From positions 3,286,001 through 3,350,000 of the forward strand of contig NZ_CP147520.1 of the NCBI RefSeq assembly GCF_037201975.1: 64,000 bases of DNA, given 5' to 3'. The stretch is from Streptomyces sp. TG1A-60 (GTDB lineage: Bacteria; Actinomycetota; Actinomycetes; Streptomycetales; Streptomycetaceae). Shown here in pieces: positions 32,083 through 42,028 of this stretch. The notes beneath the pieces were generated by a model. The model was not told the origin of the DNA and ran no database searches. It worked only from the letters and a program-made list of their open reading frames with translations. Within the stretch, counting starts at the first letter, position 1. The number at the start of each line of letters is the position of its first letter. A program made the translations under genes and the position numbers.

Positions 32083-33282
32083 CTAGTTGGCGCTCAGCAG
32101 CTTCAGTTCGGGGTGGGCGGTGCCGCCCTCGATGGCCGTGGAGGAGATGTGGGACATGACGCGCTCGTCGACGGGATCGTCCGCCGGGTCGTCGTGGACG
32201 ACGATGTGCTCGTACGTCGTCGTCCGCTGGGCGGGGACGCGGCCCGCCCTGCGGATCAGGTCGATGATCTCCATGCGGTTGGAGCGGTGCTTGGCGCCGG
32301 CGGAGGAGACGACGTTCTCCTCCAGCATGATCGAGCCGAGGTCGTCCGCGCCGTAGTGCAGGGAGAGCTGGCCGATCTCCTTGCCGGTGGTGAGCCAGGA
32401 GCCCTGGATGTGGGCGATGTTGTCCATGAAGAGCCGGGCGATGGCGATCATGCGCAGGTACTCGAAGAGCGTGGCCTGCGTACGGCCCTTGAGGTGGTTG
32501 TTCTCGGGCTGGTAGGTGTACGGGATGAAGGCCCGGAAGCCGCCCGTCCGGTCCTGGACCTCACGGATCATCCGCAGGTGCTCGATGCGCTCGGCATTGG
32601 TCTCGCCGGTGCCCATGAGCATGGTGGACGTGGACTCGACGCCCAGGTTGTGGGCGATCTCCATGATCTCCAGCCAGCGCTCGCCGGACTCCTTGAGGGG
32701 CGCGATGGCCTTGCGGGGGCGCGCGGGGAGCAACTCCGCGCCGGCGCCCGCGAAGGAGTCGAGACCGGCCGCGTGGATACGCGTGATCGCCTCCTCCACG
32801 TCCACCTTCGAGATACGGGCCATGTGCTCGACCTCGGACGCGCCGAGGGAGTGGATGACCAACTGCGGGAACGCCTTCTTGATGGCGGCGAAATGCTCCT
32901 CGTAGTACTCCACCCCGTAGTCCGGGTGGTGCCCGCCCTGGAACATGATCTGCGTGCCGCCCAGCTCGACGGTCTCCGCGCAGCGGCGCAGAATGTCGTC
33001 GAGGTCACGCGTCCAGCCCTTGTCCTTGGCCTTCGGCGGGGCGTAGAACGCGCAGAACCTGCATGCCGTCACGCAGACGTTCGTGTAGTTGATGTTCCGC
33101 TCGATGATGTACGTGGCGATGTGCTCCGTGCCCGCGTACCGCCGTCGGCGCACGGCGTCGGCGGCGGCGCCGAGCGCGTGCAGCGGCGCGTCGCGGTACA
33201 GCTCCAGCGCCTCCTCCGGCGTGATCCGCCCACCCTCGGCGGCACGGTCGAGAACGGACTGGAGATCGGCCTTCTCGGTCAC
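32083..33282 (-). CDS. mqnC: cyclic dehypoxanthine futalosine synthase
   Basis: 399 aa. Radical SAM enzyme of the futalosine menaquinone pathway; cyclises dehypoxanthine futalosine. Cluster cysteines CVTACRFC at residues 70, 74 and 77. The conserved MFQGGHHPDYGVEYYEEH and PENNHLKGRTQATLFEYLR stretches fit MqnC rather than MqnE. GTG start. Probably an operon with the following amidohydrolase-like gene. Confidence 0.94.
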   Translation of the reverse strand: MTEKADLQSVLDRAAEGGRITPEEALELYRDAPLHALGAAADAVRRRRYAGTEHIATYIIERNINYTNVCVTACRFCAFYAPPKAKDKGWTRDLDDILRRCAETVELGGTQIMFQGGHHPDYGVEYYEEHFAAIKKAFPQLVIHSLGASEVEHMARISKVDVEEAITRIHAAGLDSFAGAGAELLPARPRKAIAPLKESGERWLEIMEIAHNLGVESTSTMLMGTGETNAERIEHLRMIREVQDRTGGFRAFIPYTYQPENNHLKGRTQATLFEYLRMIAIARLFMDNIAHIQGSWLTTGKEIGQLSLHYGADDLGSIMLEENVVSSAGAKHRSNRMEIIDLIRRAGRVPAQRTTTYEHIVVHDDPADDPVDERVMSHISSTAIEGGTAHPELKLLSAN

Positions 33283-33396
33283 CGGGGGCGTCCCTTTCGT
33301 AAGGGTTGAACGGACCGGGCCAGCCTACGCCAGGGGCGGGACCGGCCGACGTCAGCCCTTCCGCCTGTGGACAACTCCGGGGGCGGGAGGTCCGCT

Positions 33397-34167
33397 TCAG
33401 GCCGCGTACGCCTCCAGCAGCAGTCCGACGTACGCTCCCGCGATCATGAACGGGCCCAGGGCGACCAGCTGTCCGCGTACGGCGCGGCCCCGGGCCGCCA
33501 GGACCAGGGTGTACCCGCTGCCGATGAGCGCGCCGGCGAACGTGCCGAGATACAGGGCGCCCCAGCCGTACCAGCCGAGGGCGGCGCCGAGGCCCAGGGC
33601 CAGCTTCACGTCGCCGAAGCCGAGGGCCACGGGTCTGATGAGGAAGAAGAGGAAGTAGAGGCCGCCGAGGGCGAGCGCGCCGTATGCCGCCGTGCGCCAC
33701 TGTCCCGCGTGCTCGGGCACGAGTGCCGCCACGCCCAGCAGGGTGAGGGCCAGGGCCGCGAACGGCAGGGTCAGGGGGTCCGGGAGCCGTTGTGCCTTCA
33801 CGTCCACGAGGGTGAGGAGCACGCCGAGCGGCGCGAGGAGCAGCCATACGCCGAGTTCGGGGCGGGGGCCGGTGGCCAGGGCGAGGGTGGCGCAGACGAG
33901 GGCGGTCGCGGTGGCGACGGTGCGGGTGCGAGGGCCGTATGCGCAGGTGGGTGAGGTGGCCGGAGGGCCGGGTTTCGTGCAGCGGGCCGGGCCCAGCCAG
34001 CCGCTCGCGACGCCGGTGATGCGGTGACCGGCGGGGCACTCCTGCTGCCAGGGGGATTCCTCGTCGACCGTGAGGCGGTAGGCGGGGCGGGGGAGGAGGG
34101 TGCCTGTGACCGCGCCCCACAGGGCGGCGGTCGCGGTCAGTGCGATCAGCCAGGGGTCGGGGTCCAC
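33397..34167 (-). CDS. prepilin peptidase (A24 family)
   Basis: 256 aa with about seven membrane helices. The two aspartates of type IV prepilin peptidases are present: DVKAQRLPDPLT (after helix 3) and GFGDVKLALGLG. The N-terminal cytoplasmic loop has Cys residues (CPAGH, ARCTKP, TCAYG) but not the usual two CxxC pairs. It would process and N-methylate type IV or Tad-type prepilins; no pilin gene is near, so its substrates lie elsewhere. GTG start. Confidence 0.85.
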   Translation of the reverse strand: MDPDPWLIALTATAALWGAVTGTLLPRPAYRLTVDEESPWQQECPAGHRITGVASGWLGPARCTKPGPPATSPTCAYGPRTRTVATATALVCATLALATGPRPELGVWLLLAPLGVLLTLVDVKAQRLPDPLTLPFAALALTLLGVAALVPEHAGQWRTAAYGALALGGLYFLFFLIRPVALGFGDVKLALGLGAALGWYGWGALYLGTFAGALIGSGYTLVLAARGRAVRGQLVALGPFMIAGAYVGLLLEAYAA

Positions 34168-34186
34168 GGGGGCAGCCTATGGCTTT

Positions 34187-34330
34187 CGCCCCTGCCGCCC
34201 CTACCCGTCCCCTCCTCCAGGGCTGCACCCTTCGACCCCCCTTGGCGCCTGAGAGCTCGGGGGTTGGAGTGTGTTGGCGGGTGCGGGTTCGCTGCGGTTG
34301 ATCGCGCGGTTACCCGCGCCCCTGAGAAGC
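34187..34330. repeat. dispersed intergenic repeat, copy A
   Basis: Two blocks, GCCGCCCCTACCCGTCCC (near 34194) and GGTTACCCGCGCCCCTGA (near 34308), separated by variable sequence; the same pair occurs at 56025-56112. The second block resembles the GTTCCCCGCGCCCC repeat met in many Streptomyces intergenic regions. It ends about 27 bases beyond the kinase stop codon. Confidence 0.6.
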
Positions 34331-34356
34331 AGGAGCCGCGCTGCTGTGGTTGGCTC

Positions 34357-36258
34357 CTACTTCACCTTCGCCAGCCGTGCCGTCGGGTCGCCCGCGTCGG
34401 CGTTGTCCGACTCGTACTGGAGCTCTTCGCCGACCGGGGTGAGGGTGATGTCGTGGGTGTTCGTGGTACAGGTCTTGGGGTTGTTCTTCGTATCGGCGAT
34501 GCTCGTGGCGAGGAGGTGGTCCCCGGTGACCTCCTTGAGGACGAGCCTGTCGTCGCAGGCGCCGCCCAGGAGGTCGACGGAGCGGAAGGTGCCCAACGGG
34601 TCGCCCACCGCCGCCTGTTCGAGGGTGATCCGGAACGTGCCGGCGGGGAGGTTGCCGTCGAGGGCGTAGGCGTCGCCCTCCCACGTCCCTATGTACTTCC
34701 CGGGTACGGCGCCCTTGGACCCGCCCGGCGGCTCCGAGTCCTGGTCTCCGCCGGTCGCGCTACTGCTCGCGGTCGGTGCCGGGCCTGCCGCGTCGTCGTC
34801 GCTGTCGTCGTCGGTCCTGAGGATGCCGAACCCGAAGACCGCGCCCACGCTCACCACGGCGATGACACCCGCGACGGCCAGGGCGATCGAACAACTCACC
34901 CTCCGGCCGCGCCCGTCCGCCCCGGTCGTGGAAGCCGCCGCCACGCTCAGGGACACCCTGCCCGGCGCCGGCTGTGAAGAGGGCGGCGCCGTGTCCGCCA
35001 CCGCCGCGTCGCCCCGCTGTCCCGGCACATGAGTGACCGGCGGCCGCGCCGGCATCATCGGTGGCGGACCGAACCCTCCACTCGCGGCGGGGGCTCCGAC
35101 CGGCGCCCCAGCCACGGCAGCCGGCCCGGCCACGTCGGCAGCCCCTGCCACAGCAGCGGCCCCGCCGGTGCCAGCAACGTCGGCGGCCCCAGGCACACCA
35201 GCAGCCCCGCTGGACCCAACAACCCCGGCGGCCCCAAGCACACCACCGGACCCAGCAGCGTCAGCACCGGCGGCCCCAACCGCCCCAGTCGTCTCCGATC
35301 CCGTCGGGCTGCCCGACACCGACGGGCTGCTGAATCCCACCGGCCCCGAAGGGACCTCCTCCACCGCCTCCAGGTTGAGCAGCTGCACAGCGCTCCGGCC
35401 GACCTGCTCCACCAACGGCCCCGGCAGCCAGCCCGCCGCCACGAGGCGGGCCGCGCCCTCGGGGGCCAGGGTGCGGGCGACCTCGTCGGGGGCGGGGCGG
35501 CTGACGGGGTTTTTCGACAGGCAGCGTTCGACCAGGTCCCGCAGGTCACCGTCGAGGCCGTCCAGTCGGGGCTCCTCGTGGACGACCTTGTACAGGAGGG
35601 CGGCGGAGGAGTCACCGGGGAAGGGGGACCGGCCGGTGGCGGCGTAGGCGAGGACCGCGCCGAGGGAGAAGATGTCCGCCGCGCCGGTGACACCCCTGCC
35701 GAGGATCTGCTCGGGGGACATGTAGCCGGGGGAGCCGATCGAGACGCCGGTCGACGTCAGGGACGCCGTGCCGTCCGTGGCGCGGGCGATGCCGAAGTCG
35801 ATGAGGAGGGGGCCGTCCACGGTCAGCAGCACGTTCGACGGCTTCACGTCCCGGTGGACCAGGCCCAGCGCGTGCACCGCGGAGAGCGCCTCCGCGAGGC
35901 CCGCGCCCAGGCCCCGTACCGAGTGCGGGGGCAGGGCACCGGCGTCCGTGACGGCCGCGGCGAGCGAGGGGCCGGCCGCGTAGCCCGTGGCGACCCAGGG
36001 GACCGGGGCTTCCGGGTCCGCGTCGAGGACGGGGGCCGTCCAGGCTCCGCCCACGCGTCCGGCCGCCTCGACCTCGCGCCGGAAGCGGGCGCGGAACTCC
36101 TCGTCCAGCGCGAAGTGCGGGTGCACGACCTTGACGGCGACGGTACGGCCGCCCGCGCTGCGCCCCAGATAGACCCGGCCCATCCCGCCGGACCCGAGCC
36201 GGCCGAGCAGCCGGTAGGGCCCCACGACCGTGGGCTCGCCGACACCGAGCGGCTGCAT
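34357..36258 (-). CDS. membrane-anchored Ser/Thr protein kinase (Hanks type)
   Basis: 633 aa. Kinase domain about 14-275: G-loop GSGGMG (22-27), Lys43, HRDVKPSN (from 135), DFG (154-156), SPGYMSPEQ. A Val/Ala/Gly-rich low-complexity linker (about 320-400) and a Pro stretch lead to one membrane helix (about 480-505), then an extracellular domain (about 545-633) with KYIGTWEGDAYALDGN that may be a small sensor or lipocalin-like fold. Usual layout of actinobacterial PknB-like kinases, but without PASTA repeats. ATG with GGGAGG upstream; signal unknown. Confidence 0.88.
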   Translation of the reverse strand: MQPLGVGEPTVVGPYRLLGRLGSGGMGRVYLGRSAGGRTVAVKVVHPHFALDEEFRARFRREVEAAGRVGGAWTAPVLDADPEAPVPWVATGYAAGPSLAAAVTDAGALPPHSVRGLGAGLAEALSAVHALGLVHRDVKPSNVLLTVDGPLLIDFGIARATDGTASLTSTGVSIGSPGYMSPEQILGRGVTGAADIFSLGAVLAYAATGRSPFPGDSSAALLYKVVHEEPRLDGLDGDLRDLVERCLSKNPVSRPAPDEVARTLAPEGAARLVAAGWLPGPLVEQVGRSAVQLLNLEAVEEVPSGPVGFSSPSVSGSPTGSETTGAVGAAGADAAGSGGVLGAAGVVGSSGAAGVPGAADVAGTGGAAAVAGAADVAGPAAVAGAPVGAPAASGGFGPPPMMPARPPVTHVPGQRGDAAVADTAPPSSQPAPGRVSLSVAAASTTGADGRGRRVSCSIALAVAGVIAVVSVGAVFGFGILRTDDDSDDDAAGPAPTASSSATGGDQDSEPPGGSKGAVPGKYIGTWEGDAYALDGNLPAGTFRITLEQAAVGDPLGTFRSVDLLGGACDDRLVLKEVTGDHLLATSIADTKNNPKTCTTNTHDITLTPVGEELQYESDNADAGDPTARLAKVK

Positions 36259-36469
36259 GGCGACACCTCCCCCGTACGCGTCCCGTACGCCACCCCGTAC
36301 GGGCTCTCCACGACTCCCCAGCAGCGTAGTGCCGTACGCCCGAATGGCATTGCGGGTGCGGACGCCGGCCCCACGGAACGCGGAATTCGTCAAATGAATT
36401 CCGGGCCGTTCATGGGGAGGGGATTCCTCGGGACTTCCTGGGGCCTACTGGGACTTTCCCGGGGAACGC

Positions 36470-37324
<855 letters not shown>

Positions 37325-37506
37325 CTAGCCCTCATGGGGTACGGTGCGGGCTCCGGGGCCGCGAGAGGCCCGCGCAACCGGATGCGCACCCCGTGTCAAC
37401 CCTTTCGACGGCGTGTCGTCAGTGAGGCCGATGGGGAAGTGGAGGCGATACGTCAACCCGAGGCCCGAGCGGCTCAAACATCCGGGTGACGTGATCTTGC
37501 CCTCTA

Positions 37507-37534
37507 TTGCATTCCCCTGCCCGCATGCTAGGCT
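37507..37534 (+). promoter_or_regulatory. promoter of the cold-shock gene
   Basis: TTGCAT (37507-37512) and TAGGCT (37529-37534) with a 16-base spacer, HrdB-like. Transcription would start near 37541, leaving an untranslated leader of about 155 bases before the ATG at 37696. Such long leaders are common in cspA-type genes. The leader is visibly T-rich for this genome. Nothing else was seen between 37316 and 37695 beyond the start region of mqnA. Confidence 0.55.
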
Positions 37535-37695
37535 CGCCCGCAAGTTGCAGTTTGGTTTCCCTTGCAGTACAGAGCCTGCGGAGCATGTAACCGCGGGCTC
37601 TCGTCGTTTTCAGACGTATGCAGTTGTGCGGCATCTTGTTTTCACACTTGCAGGGTTCTGGAGCAGGGCAAACCCTTTGGGCCCAAGGAGGGCTT

Positions 37696-37899
37696 ATGGC
37701 TACCGGAACCGTGAAGTGGTTCAACGCCGAAAAGGGCTTTGGCTTCATCGCCCAGGAAGGTGGCGGTCCGGACGTGTTCGTCCACTACTCCGCCATCAAC
37801 GCGAACGGCTTCCGTTCGCTGGAGGAGAACCAGCAGGTCTCCTTCGATGTGACGCAGGGCCCGAAGGGCCCGCAGGCGGAGAACGTCACCCCCGTCTGA
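37696..37899 (+). CDS. cold-shock domain protein
   Basis: 67 aa, a single CSD with RNP1 KGFGFI (13-18) and RNP2 VFVHYS (27-32). Binds single-stranded RNA/DNA as a chaperone. ATG with AAGGAGGG upstream, a strong ribosome site. Monocistronic: own promoter and a terminator follow. Confidence 0.95.
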   Translation: MATGTVKWFNAEKGFGFIAQEGGGPDVFVHYSAINANGFRSLEENQQVSFDVTQGPKGPQAENVTPV

Positions 37900-37942
37900 T
37901 CCGAGGGATGCCCCTCTGAACGACGTCTGAGAGCAGTACCCA

Positions 37943-37983
37943 AGGAGCCCCTTGCCATCCGGCGCAGGGGCTCCTGCCTTTTT
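37943..37983 (+). terminator. rho-independent terminator of the cold-shock gene
   Basis: Perfect 9-bp stem AGGAGCCCC (37943-37951) with GGGGCTCCT (37967-37975), followed by GCCTTTTT. One of the few hairpins in this window with a T-tract. From 37984 to 38199 I see no gene. Confidence 0.9.
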
Positions 37984-38199
37984 CCGGTGCTGCCGCCGCT
38001 CGTGGCGTACGCGGGGGCGGGCACTTCGCCGCGGCGGCCACGGGGCTGCCGCGCAACACCCGCACGGCGACACCGGCCACGGGCGCGCCCCGACGGGGGG
38101 CCGGTGACGTCGCCGGGGCCCCACCGGGCCTCACGTCCCCCTCTCCCTCGCCGCCTGGACCGCCTTCCTCGCGGGCCGGGGAGCTCGTACCCTGCCCGC

Positions 38200-38724
38200 A
38201 TGATCAGTTTTGGGCTGTTGGACGGCGCGGGGCGACACGTCGCCCTGCACGACGTGGACGACGAGAACTGGCGGGCCGTAGCGGACGTCGCTCCGCGGGA
38301 CGACCAGCGGCGGTTCGCTCCCGCGCTGGCCGCTCGTTACCTGGTTCTGTCCCTGCGGGAGGGCGTATGGAACTCACTCGCGGTGTGCGCCGACGACACC
38401 GTGGTGGGGCATGTCATGTGGGGGCGCGACGAGGACGGTTCGTACTGGATCGGCGGCATGCTGATCGACGCCGCCGAGCAGGGCAAGGGGGTCGGGCGGG
38501 CGGTGGCGCGAACCCTGGTGCGATGGCTGGCGGACCGTGCGGACTGTGAGGTCCTGCGCCTGTCGTACCACCCGGAGAACACCGCAGCCGAGCGCCTGTA
38601 CTCCTCGCTGGGATTCCGGCCGGTGTCCGCCGTCGAGGGGGACGAGGTGGTCGGCGAAGTGCCGGCGAAGGCGGTCGGCGGTGTGGTGGGCCTCGGGGAG
38701 GATGGCCCCGCGGCGGGCCGGTAG
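38200..38724 (+). CDS. GNAT family N-acetyltransferase
   Basis: 174 aa. Acetyl-CoA-binding core QGKGVGRAVARTLVRWLADR with strand WIGGMLID before it, and NTAAERLYSSLGFRPV as the C-terminal motif. The N-terminal half resembles GNATs of the diamine/spermidine acetyltransferase type (LREGVWNSLAVCADDTVVGHVMW). Substrate unknown. ATG start; the upstream ribosome site is weak. Convergent with the acyl-CoA ligase, 2 bases between stops. Confidence 0.82.
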   Translation: MISFGLLDGAGRHVALHDVDDENWRAVADVAPRDDQRRFAPALAARYLVLSLREGVWNSLAVCADDTVVGHVMWGRDEDGSYWIGGMLIDAAEQGKGVGRAVARTLVRWLADRADCEVLRLSYHPENTAAERLYSSLGFRPVSAVEGDEVVGEVPAKAVGGVVGLGEDGPAAGR

Positions 38725-38726
38725 CG

Positions 38727-40637
38727 CTACTGCTTGTACAGCGCCTCGATCTCCGCCCCGAACGCACGCTCCACGGCCTCCCGGCGCAGCTTCATCGACG
38801 GGGTCAGGTGGCCCGCCTCCTCCGTGAAGCCGCCGGGGACGACGGTGAAGCGGCGGATGGATTCCGGGCGGGAGACCAGGCGGTTCGCCTCGTCGACCGC
38901 TCGCTGCAGGACCGCCCTCAAGTCCGGGTCCTCGGCGAGGTGTTCGAGGGGGACGTCCTGCTTGGCGTTCATCTGGGACCAGTGGGTGGTGCCTTCGGGG
39001 TCGAGGGTGAGGAGGGCGGTGACGTAGGGGCGACGGTCGCCGATGACCATGGCGTGGGCGATGAGGGGGTGGGAGCGGAGCCAGTTCTCCAGGGGGGCCG
39101 GGGCCACGTTCTTGCCGCTGTCGGTGACGAGGATCTCCTTCTTGCGGCCGGTGATCGTGAGGTAGCCCTCGTCGTCGAGGTGGCCCAGGTCGGCCGTGGC
39201 GAACCAGCCGTCCGGGCCCGCCGCGACGACGCCTCCGGCCTGGGGGTCCCAGTAGCCACGGAAGATCTGGCCGCCGTGGAGAAGGACCTCGCCGTCCGCG
39301 GCGATACGGACCCGGGTGCCGGGGAGGGGCCGGCCGACCGTGCCCAGGCGGGGGCGGTTCGGTGGGGTGACGGTCACGGCGGCGGTCGTCTCCGTCATGC
39401 CGTAGCCCTCGAAGACGTCGATGCCCGCGCCCGCGTAGAAGGCCGCCAGGCGGCGGCCGAGGGGGCTGCCGCCGCAGATGACCTGGCGGACTCTCCCGCC
39501 CAGCGCGTGGCGGATGCGGCGGTAGACCAAGGGGTCGTAGAAGCCGCGGGCCGCCTTGAGGAAGGTGCTCGGGCCGGGGCCGGTGCCGTGCTGTTCGGCC
39601 TCCACGGCCTCGCCGTAGCGGCGGGCCACGGCGGAGGCACGGTCGTACGACGAGGCGCGGCCCATGCGTTCGGCGGAGGCGCGGGCCGTGTTGAAGACCT
39701 TCTCCAGGACGTAGGGGATGACCAGCAGGAACGTAGGGCGGAAGGACTTGAGGTCGGCCAGCAGGTCCTCCGTGCGGAAGCTCGGCGAGTGGCCAAGGCG
39801 GACCCTCGCCCGCATACAGCCGATCGCCACCATGCGCCCGAAGACATGGGCGAGCGGGAGGAAGAGGAGGGTGGAGGCCTCCTCGTCCGTCTGCGCGCGG
39901 AAGATGGGATAGAGGAGGTCGATCGCGTTGTCGACCTCGGCGAAGAAGTTGCCGTGGGTCAGGGCGCAGCCCTTGGGGCGGCCGGTCGTGCCCGAGGTGT
40001 AGATGAGGGTCGCCAGGGTGTCCGGGCCCAGCACCCCACGCCGTACGGCCACTTCCTGGTCGGACACGTCCCGGCCCAGCTCGGCGAGCCGGTCCAGATG
40101 ACCCTTCTCGAAGACCCACATGTGCCGCAGGTCGGGGATGCGGTCGCGTTCGGGGCCGAGGGCGGCGGCCTGGCCGGCCGTCTCCACGGCGAGGGCCACC
40201 GCGCCCGAGTCCTGGAGGATCCAGCGGGTCTGGAAGACGGAGGAGGTCGGGTAGACGGGGACCGTCACCAGGCCCGCCGCCCAGGCCGCGAAGTCGAGAA
40301 GCGTCCACTCGTACGTCGTCCGCGCCATGATCGCGAGGCGGTCGCCCGGCATCAGGCCCTCGGCGATCAGGCCCTTCGCCAGCGCGAGCACCTCGGCGGC
40401 GAACTCGGCGGCCGTCACGTCCCGCCACCGGTCGCCCTCCCCGTCCGCACCACCGTGCTTGCGGCTGAGAACCACCGAGTCGGGGGCGTCGGCCGCGTTG
40501 TCGAACGGGATGTCCGCGAGCGATCCGTAGGTCACGGGCGCGGCGAGCGCCGGCACGTACGCCTCTCGCACGGTGCCGTCCAGCCGCTTCAGCTCGGGTG
40601 CCACCAGGGCGGGCTGGGTGCGTTCGAGGCTGGACAC
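38727..40637 (-). CDS. long-chain acyl-CoA synthetase (AMP-forming)
   Basis: 636 aa. ANL-superfamily adenylating enzyme: AMP-binding P-loop YTSGTTGRPKG, GYGMTETTA, and the late YLTITGRKKEILVTDSGKN (A8/A10 region). Length and motifs fit fatty acid CoA ligases, which activate free fatty acids for degradation or lipid synthesis. GTG start. Divergent from a MaoC-domain gene, which suggests a shared lipid role. Confidence 0.9.
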   Translation of the reverse strand: MSSLERTQPALVAPELKRLDGTVREAYVPALAAPVTYGSLADIPFDNAADAPDSVVLSRKHGGADGEGDRWRDVTAAEFAAEVLALAKGLIAEGLMPGDRLAIMARTTYEWTLLDFAAWAAGLVTVPVYPTSSVFQTRWILQDSGAVALAVETAGQAAALGPERDRIPDLRHMWVFEKGHLDRLAELGRDVSDQEVAVRRGVLGPDTLATLIYTSGTTGRPKGCALTHGNFFAEVDNAIDLLYPIFRAQTDEEASTLLFLPLAHVFGRMVAIGCMRARVRLGHSPSFRTEDLLADLKSFRPTFLLVIPYVLEKVFNTARASAERMGRASSYDRASAVARRYGEAVEAEQHGTGPGPSTFLKAARGFYDPLVYRRIRHALGGRVRQVICGGSPLGRRLAAFYAGAGIDVFEGYGMTETTAAVTVTPPNRPRLGTVGRPLPGTRVRIAADGEVLLHGGQIFRGYWDPQAGGVVAAGPDGWFATADLGHLDDEGYLTITGRKKEILVTDSGKNVAPAPLENWLRSHPLIAHAMVIGDRRPYVTALLTLDPEGTTHWSQMNAKQDVPLEHLAEDPDLRAVLQRAVDEANRLVSRPESIRRFTVVPGGFTEEAGHLTPSMKLRREAVERAFGAEIEALYKQ

Positions 40638-40846
40638 GGGCGGCTCCTGGGCGTTCGGTGTGCCCGGATCGTACGGGGCCCTTGTGTGAGGTTGGTGTGG
40701 GTGTCGCGATGGTCCGGAGATGGAACGGGGCCGGGGGTGTGCAGTGTCGCCGGCCGCCCGGAGGGCGACTCATGCGCAGGTCAAGGGCGTACCAAGTTAC
40801 CTGAGGATCGTTCATCTATGAGGGGCCGTGACAGCCCGGAAAGGAC

Positions 40847-40875
40847 TTACCTCGGGTAACATTACTTTCGAGTAA
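40847..40875. promoter_or_regulatory. paired palindromic operators upstream of the MaoC gene
   Basis: TTACCTCGGGTAA (40847-40859) and TTACTTTCGAGTAA (40862-40875) are two adjacent palindromes of the TTAC-N-GTAA type used by TetR-family lipid regulators. They lie 31 bases before the MaoC ATG and between divergent lipid genes; a TetR gene follows MaoC. Which regulator binds is inference. Confidence 0.55.
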
Positions 40876-40905
40876 GAAGAGCCGCTCCGGAGGGGATACC
40901 GTCCG

Positions 40906-41979
40906 ATGCACACCCTCACCCTCGACGCGCCGCCCTCCCTCGCCCCTCTCCTCGCCCGGGGCGCCCTCCTCTCGCCGCGCAAGAGCCGCAGACTCCCCCA
41001 CGTGGCTGCCCGGCACTGCGGGCCCTCCGGTGCCGCTTCCTTCCCCCGGCTGCTCCTCCCCGGCGTCCGGATCGACCTCGCCCGGCTCGCCGCGTACGAG
41101 CGTGTCTGCGGGTTCGCCACCGGGGAGGACGCCGTCCCGCCGACCTATCCCCACGTCCTCGGCTTCCCCCTCGCCATGCGCGTCATGACCGACCGGGCCT
41201 TCCCGCTCCCCCTCCTCGGACTCGTCCACACCTCGATCGAGATCACGCGCCGGCGCCGGCTGCCCGCCACCGGGGAGTACGAGCTCGCCGTGTACGTCGA
41301 CGGGTTCCGGCCCCACCGGCGGGGGACCGAGGTGACGGTGGTGACGGAGGTCCGGGACGGGGGTGGGGGTGAGGGTCGAGGCGGAGGAGGCCGTGGAGGC
41401 CGTGGGGCTGGTGCGGCTGGTGCGGCTGGTGCGGCTGGTGCGGCTGGTGGGGACGAGGTCGCCTGGGAGTCGCGGAGTACGTATCTGGCGCGGCACCGGA
41501 GGGTCGGCGAGGCCGGGGCCGGTGGGGGTGATCGGTCGCGGGAGGGGGCGAGTGGTCGGCCGGCGGACCATGAACCGTTGCCGGCGGTCGCCGAGTGGCG
41601 GTTGGCCGGGGATGTCGGGCGGCGGTACGGGGCCGTGTCCGGAGACCGGAACCCGATCCATCTGCATCCGCTCGGCGCGCGTCTCTTCGGCTTCCCCCGG
41701 GCCATCGCACACGGCATGTGGACCGTGGCGCGCTGCCTCGCCGAACACGGCACACCCCTGGCGACCCAGGTTCGCGCGGAGTTCCGGGCACCGGTACCAC
41801 TGCCGGGCACGGTGACCTACGCGGCGGACGGGCAGTCATGGGGCGGCTTCGAACTCCGGAGCGAGGGCCGGGGCGGCACGGGCGGAGACCTTCCGGGCAG
41901 GGCCCTTCCACGCCGCGACCGGGCCGGCGGAACCACCCGGGCCCACGTGGTCGGCCACGTACACCCGCTCGTCGCCTGA
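40906..41979 (+). CDS. MaoC-family (hot-dog fold) dehydratase-like protein
   Basis: 357 aa. N-terminal half resembles the first hot-dog of (R)-specific enoyl hydratases (PPTYPHVLGFPLAMRVM). The C-terminal half has YGAVSGDRNPIHLHPLGARLFG followed by AIAHGMWTVARCL, with the Asp/His pair of the hydratase motif. A Gly/Arg/Ala low-complexity insert sits between them (about 155-180), encoded in part by four copies of a 9-bp repeat. Probable 3-hydroxyacyl-CoA or -ACP dehydratase; pairs with the divergent acyl-CoA ligase. ATG with GGAGGGGA upstream. Confidence 0.83.
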   Translation: MHTLTLDAPPSLAPLLARGALLSPRKSRRLPHVAARHCGPSGAASFPRLLLPGVRIDLARLAAYERVCGFATGEDAVPPTYPHVLGFPLAMRVMTDRAFPLPLLGLVHTSIEITRRRRLPATGEYELAVYVDGFRPHRRGTEVTVVTEVRDGGGGEGRGGGGRGGRGAGAAGAAGAAGAAGGDEVAWESRSTYLARHRRVGEAGAGGGDRSREGASGRPADHEPLPAVAEWRLAGDVGRRYGAVSGDRNPIHLHPLGARLFGFPRAIAHGMWTVARCLAEHGTPLATQVRAEFRAPVPLPGTVTYAADGQSWGGFELRSEGRGGTGGDLPGRALPRRDRAGGTTRAHVVGHVHPLVA

Positions 41980-42028
41980 GTACGGCTGCCGGACCCATCG
42001 ACGACGAGGGGCCGGGAAGCAGTCGGGG

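Noticed and set aside
38808..40859. 683-codon plus-strand frame opposite the acyl-CoA ligase
   Set aside because: Antisense of an intact adenylating enzyme; no domain seen.
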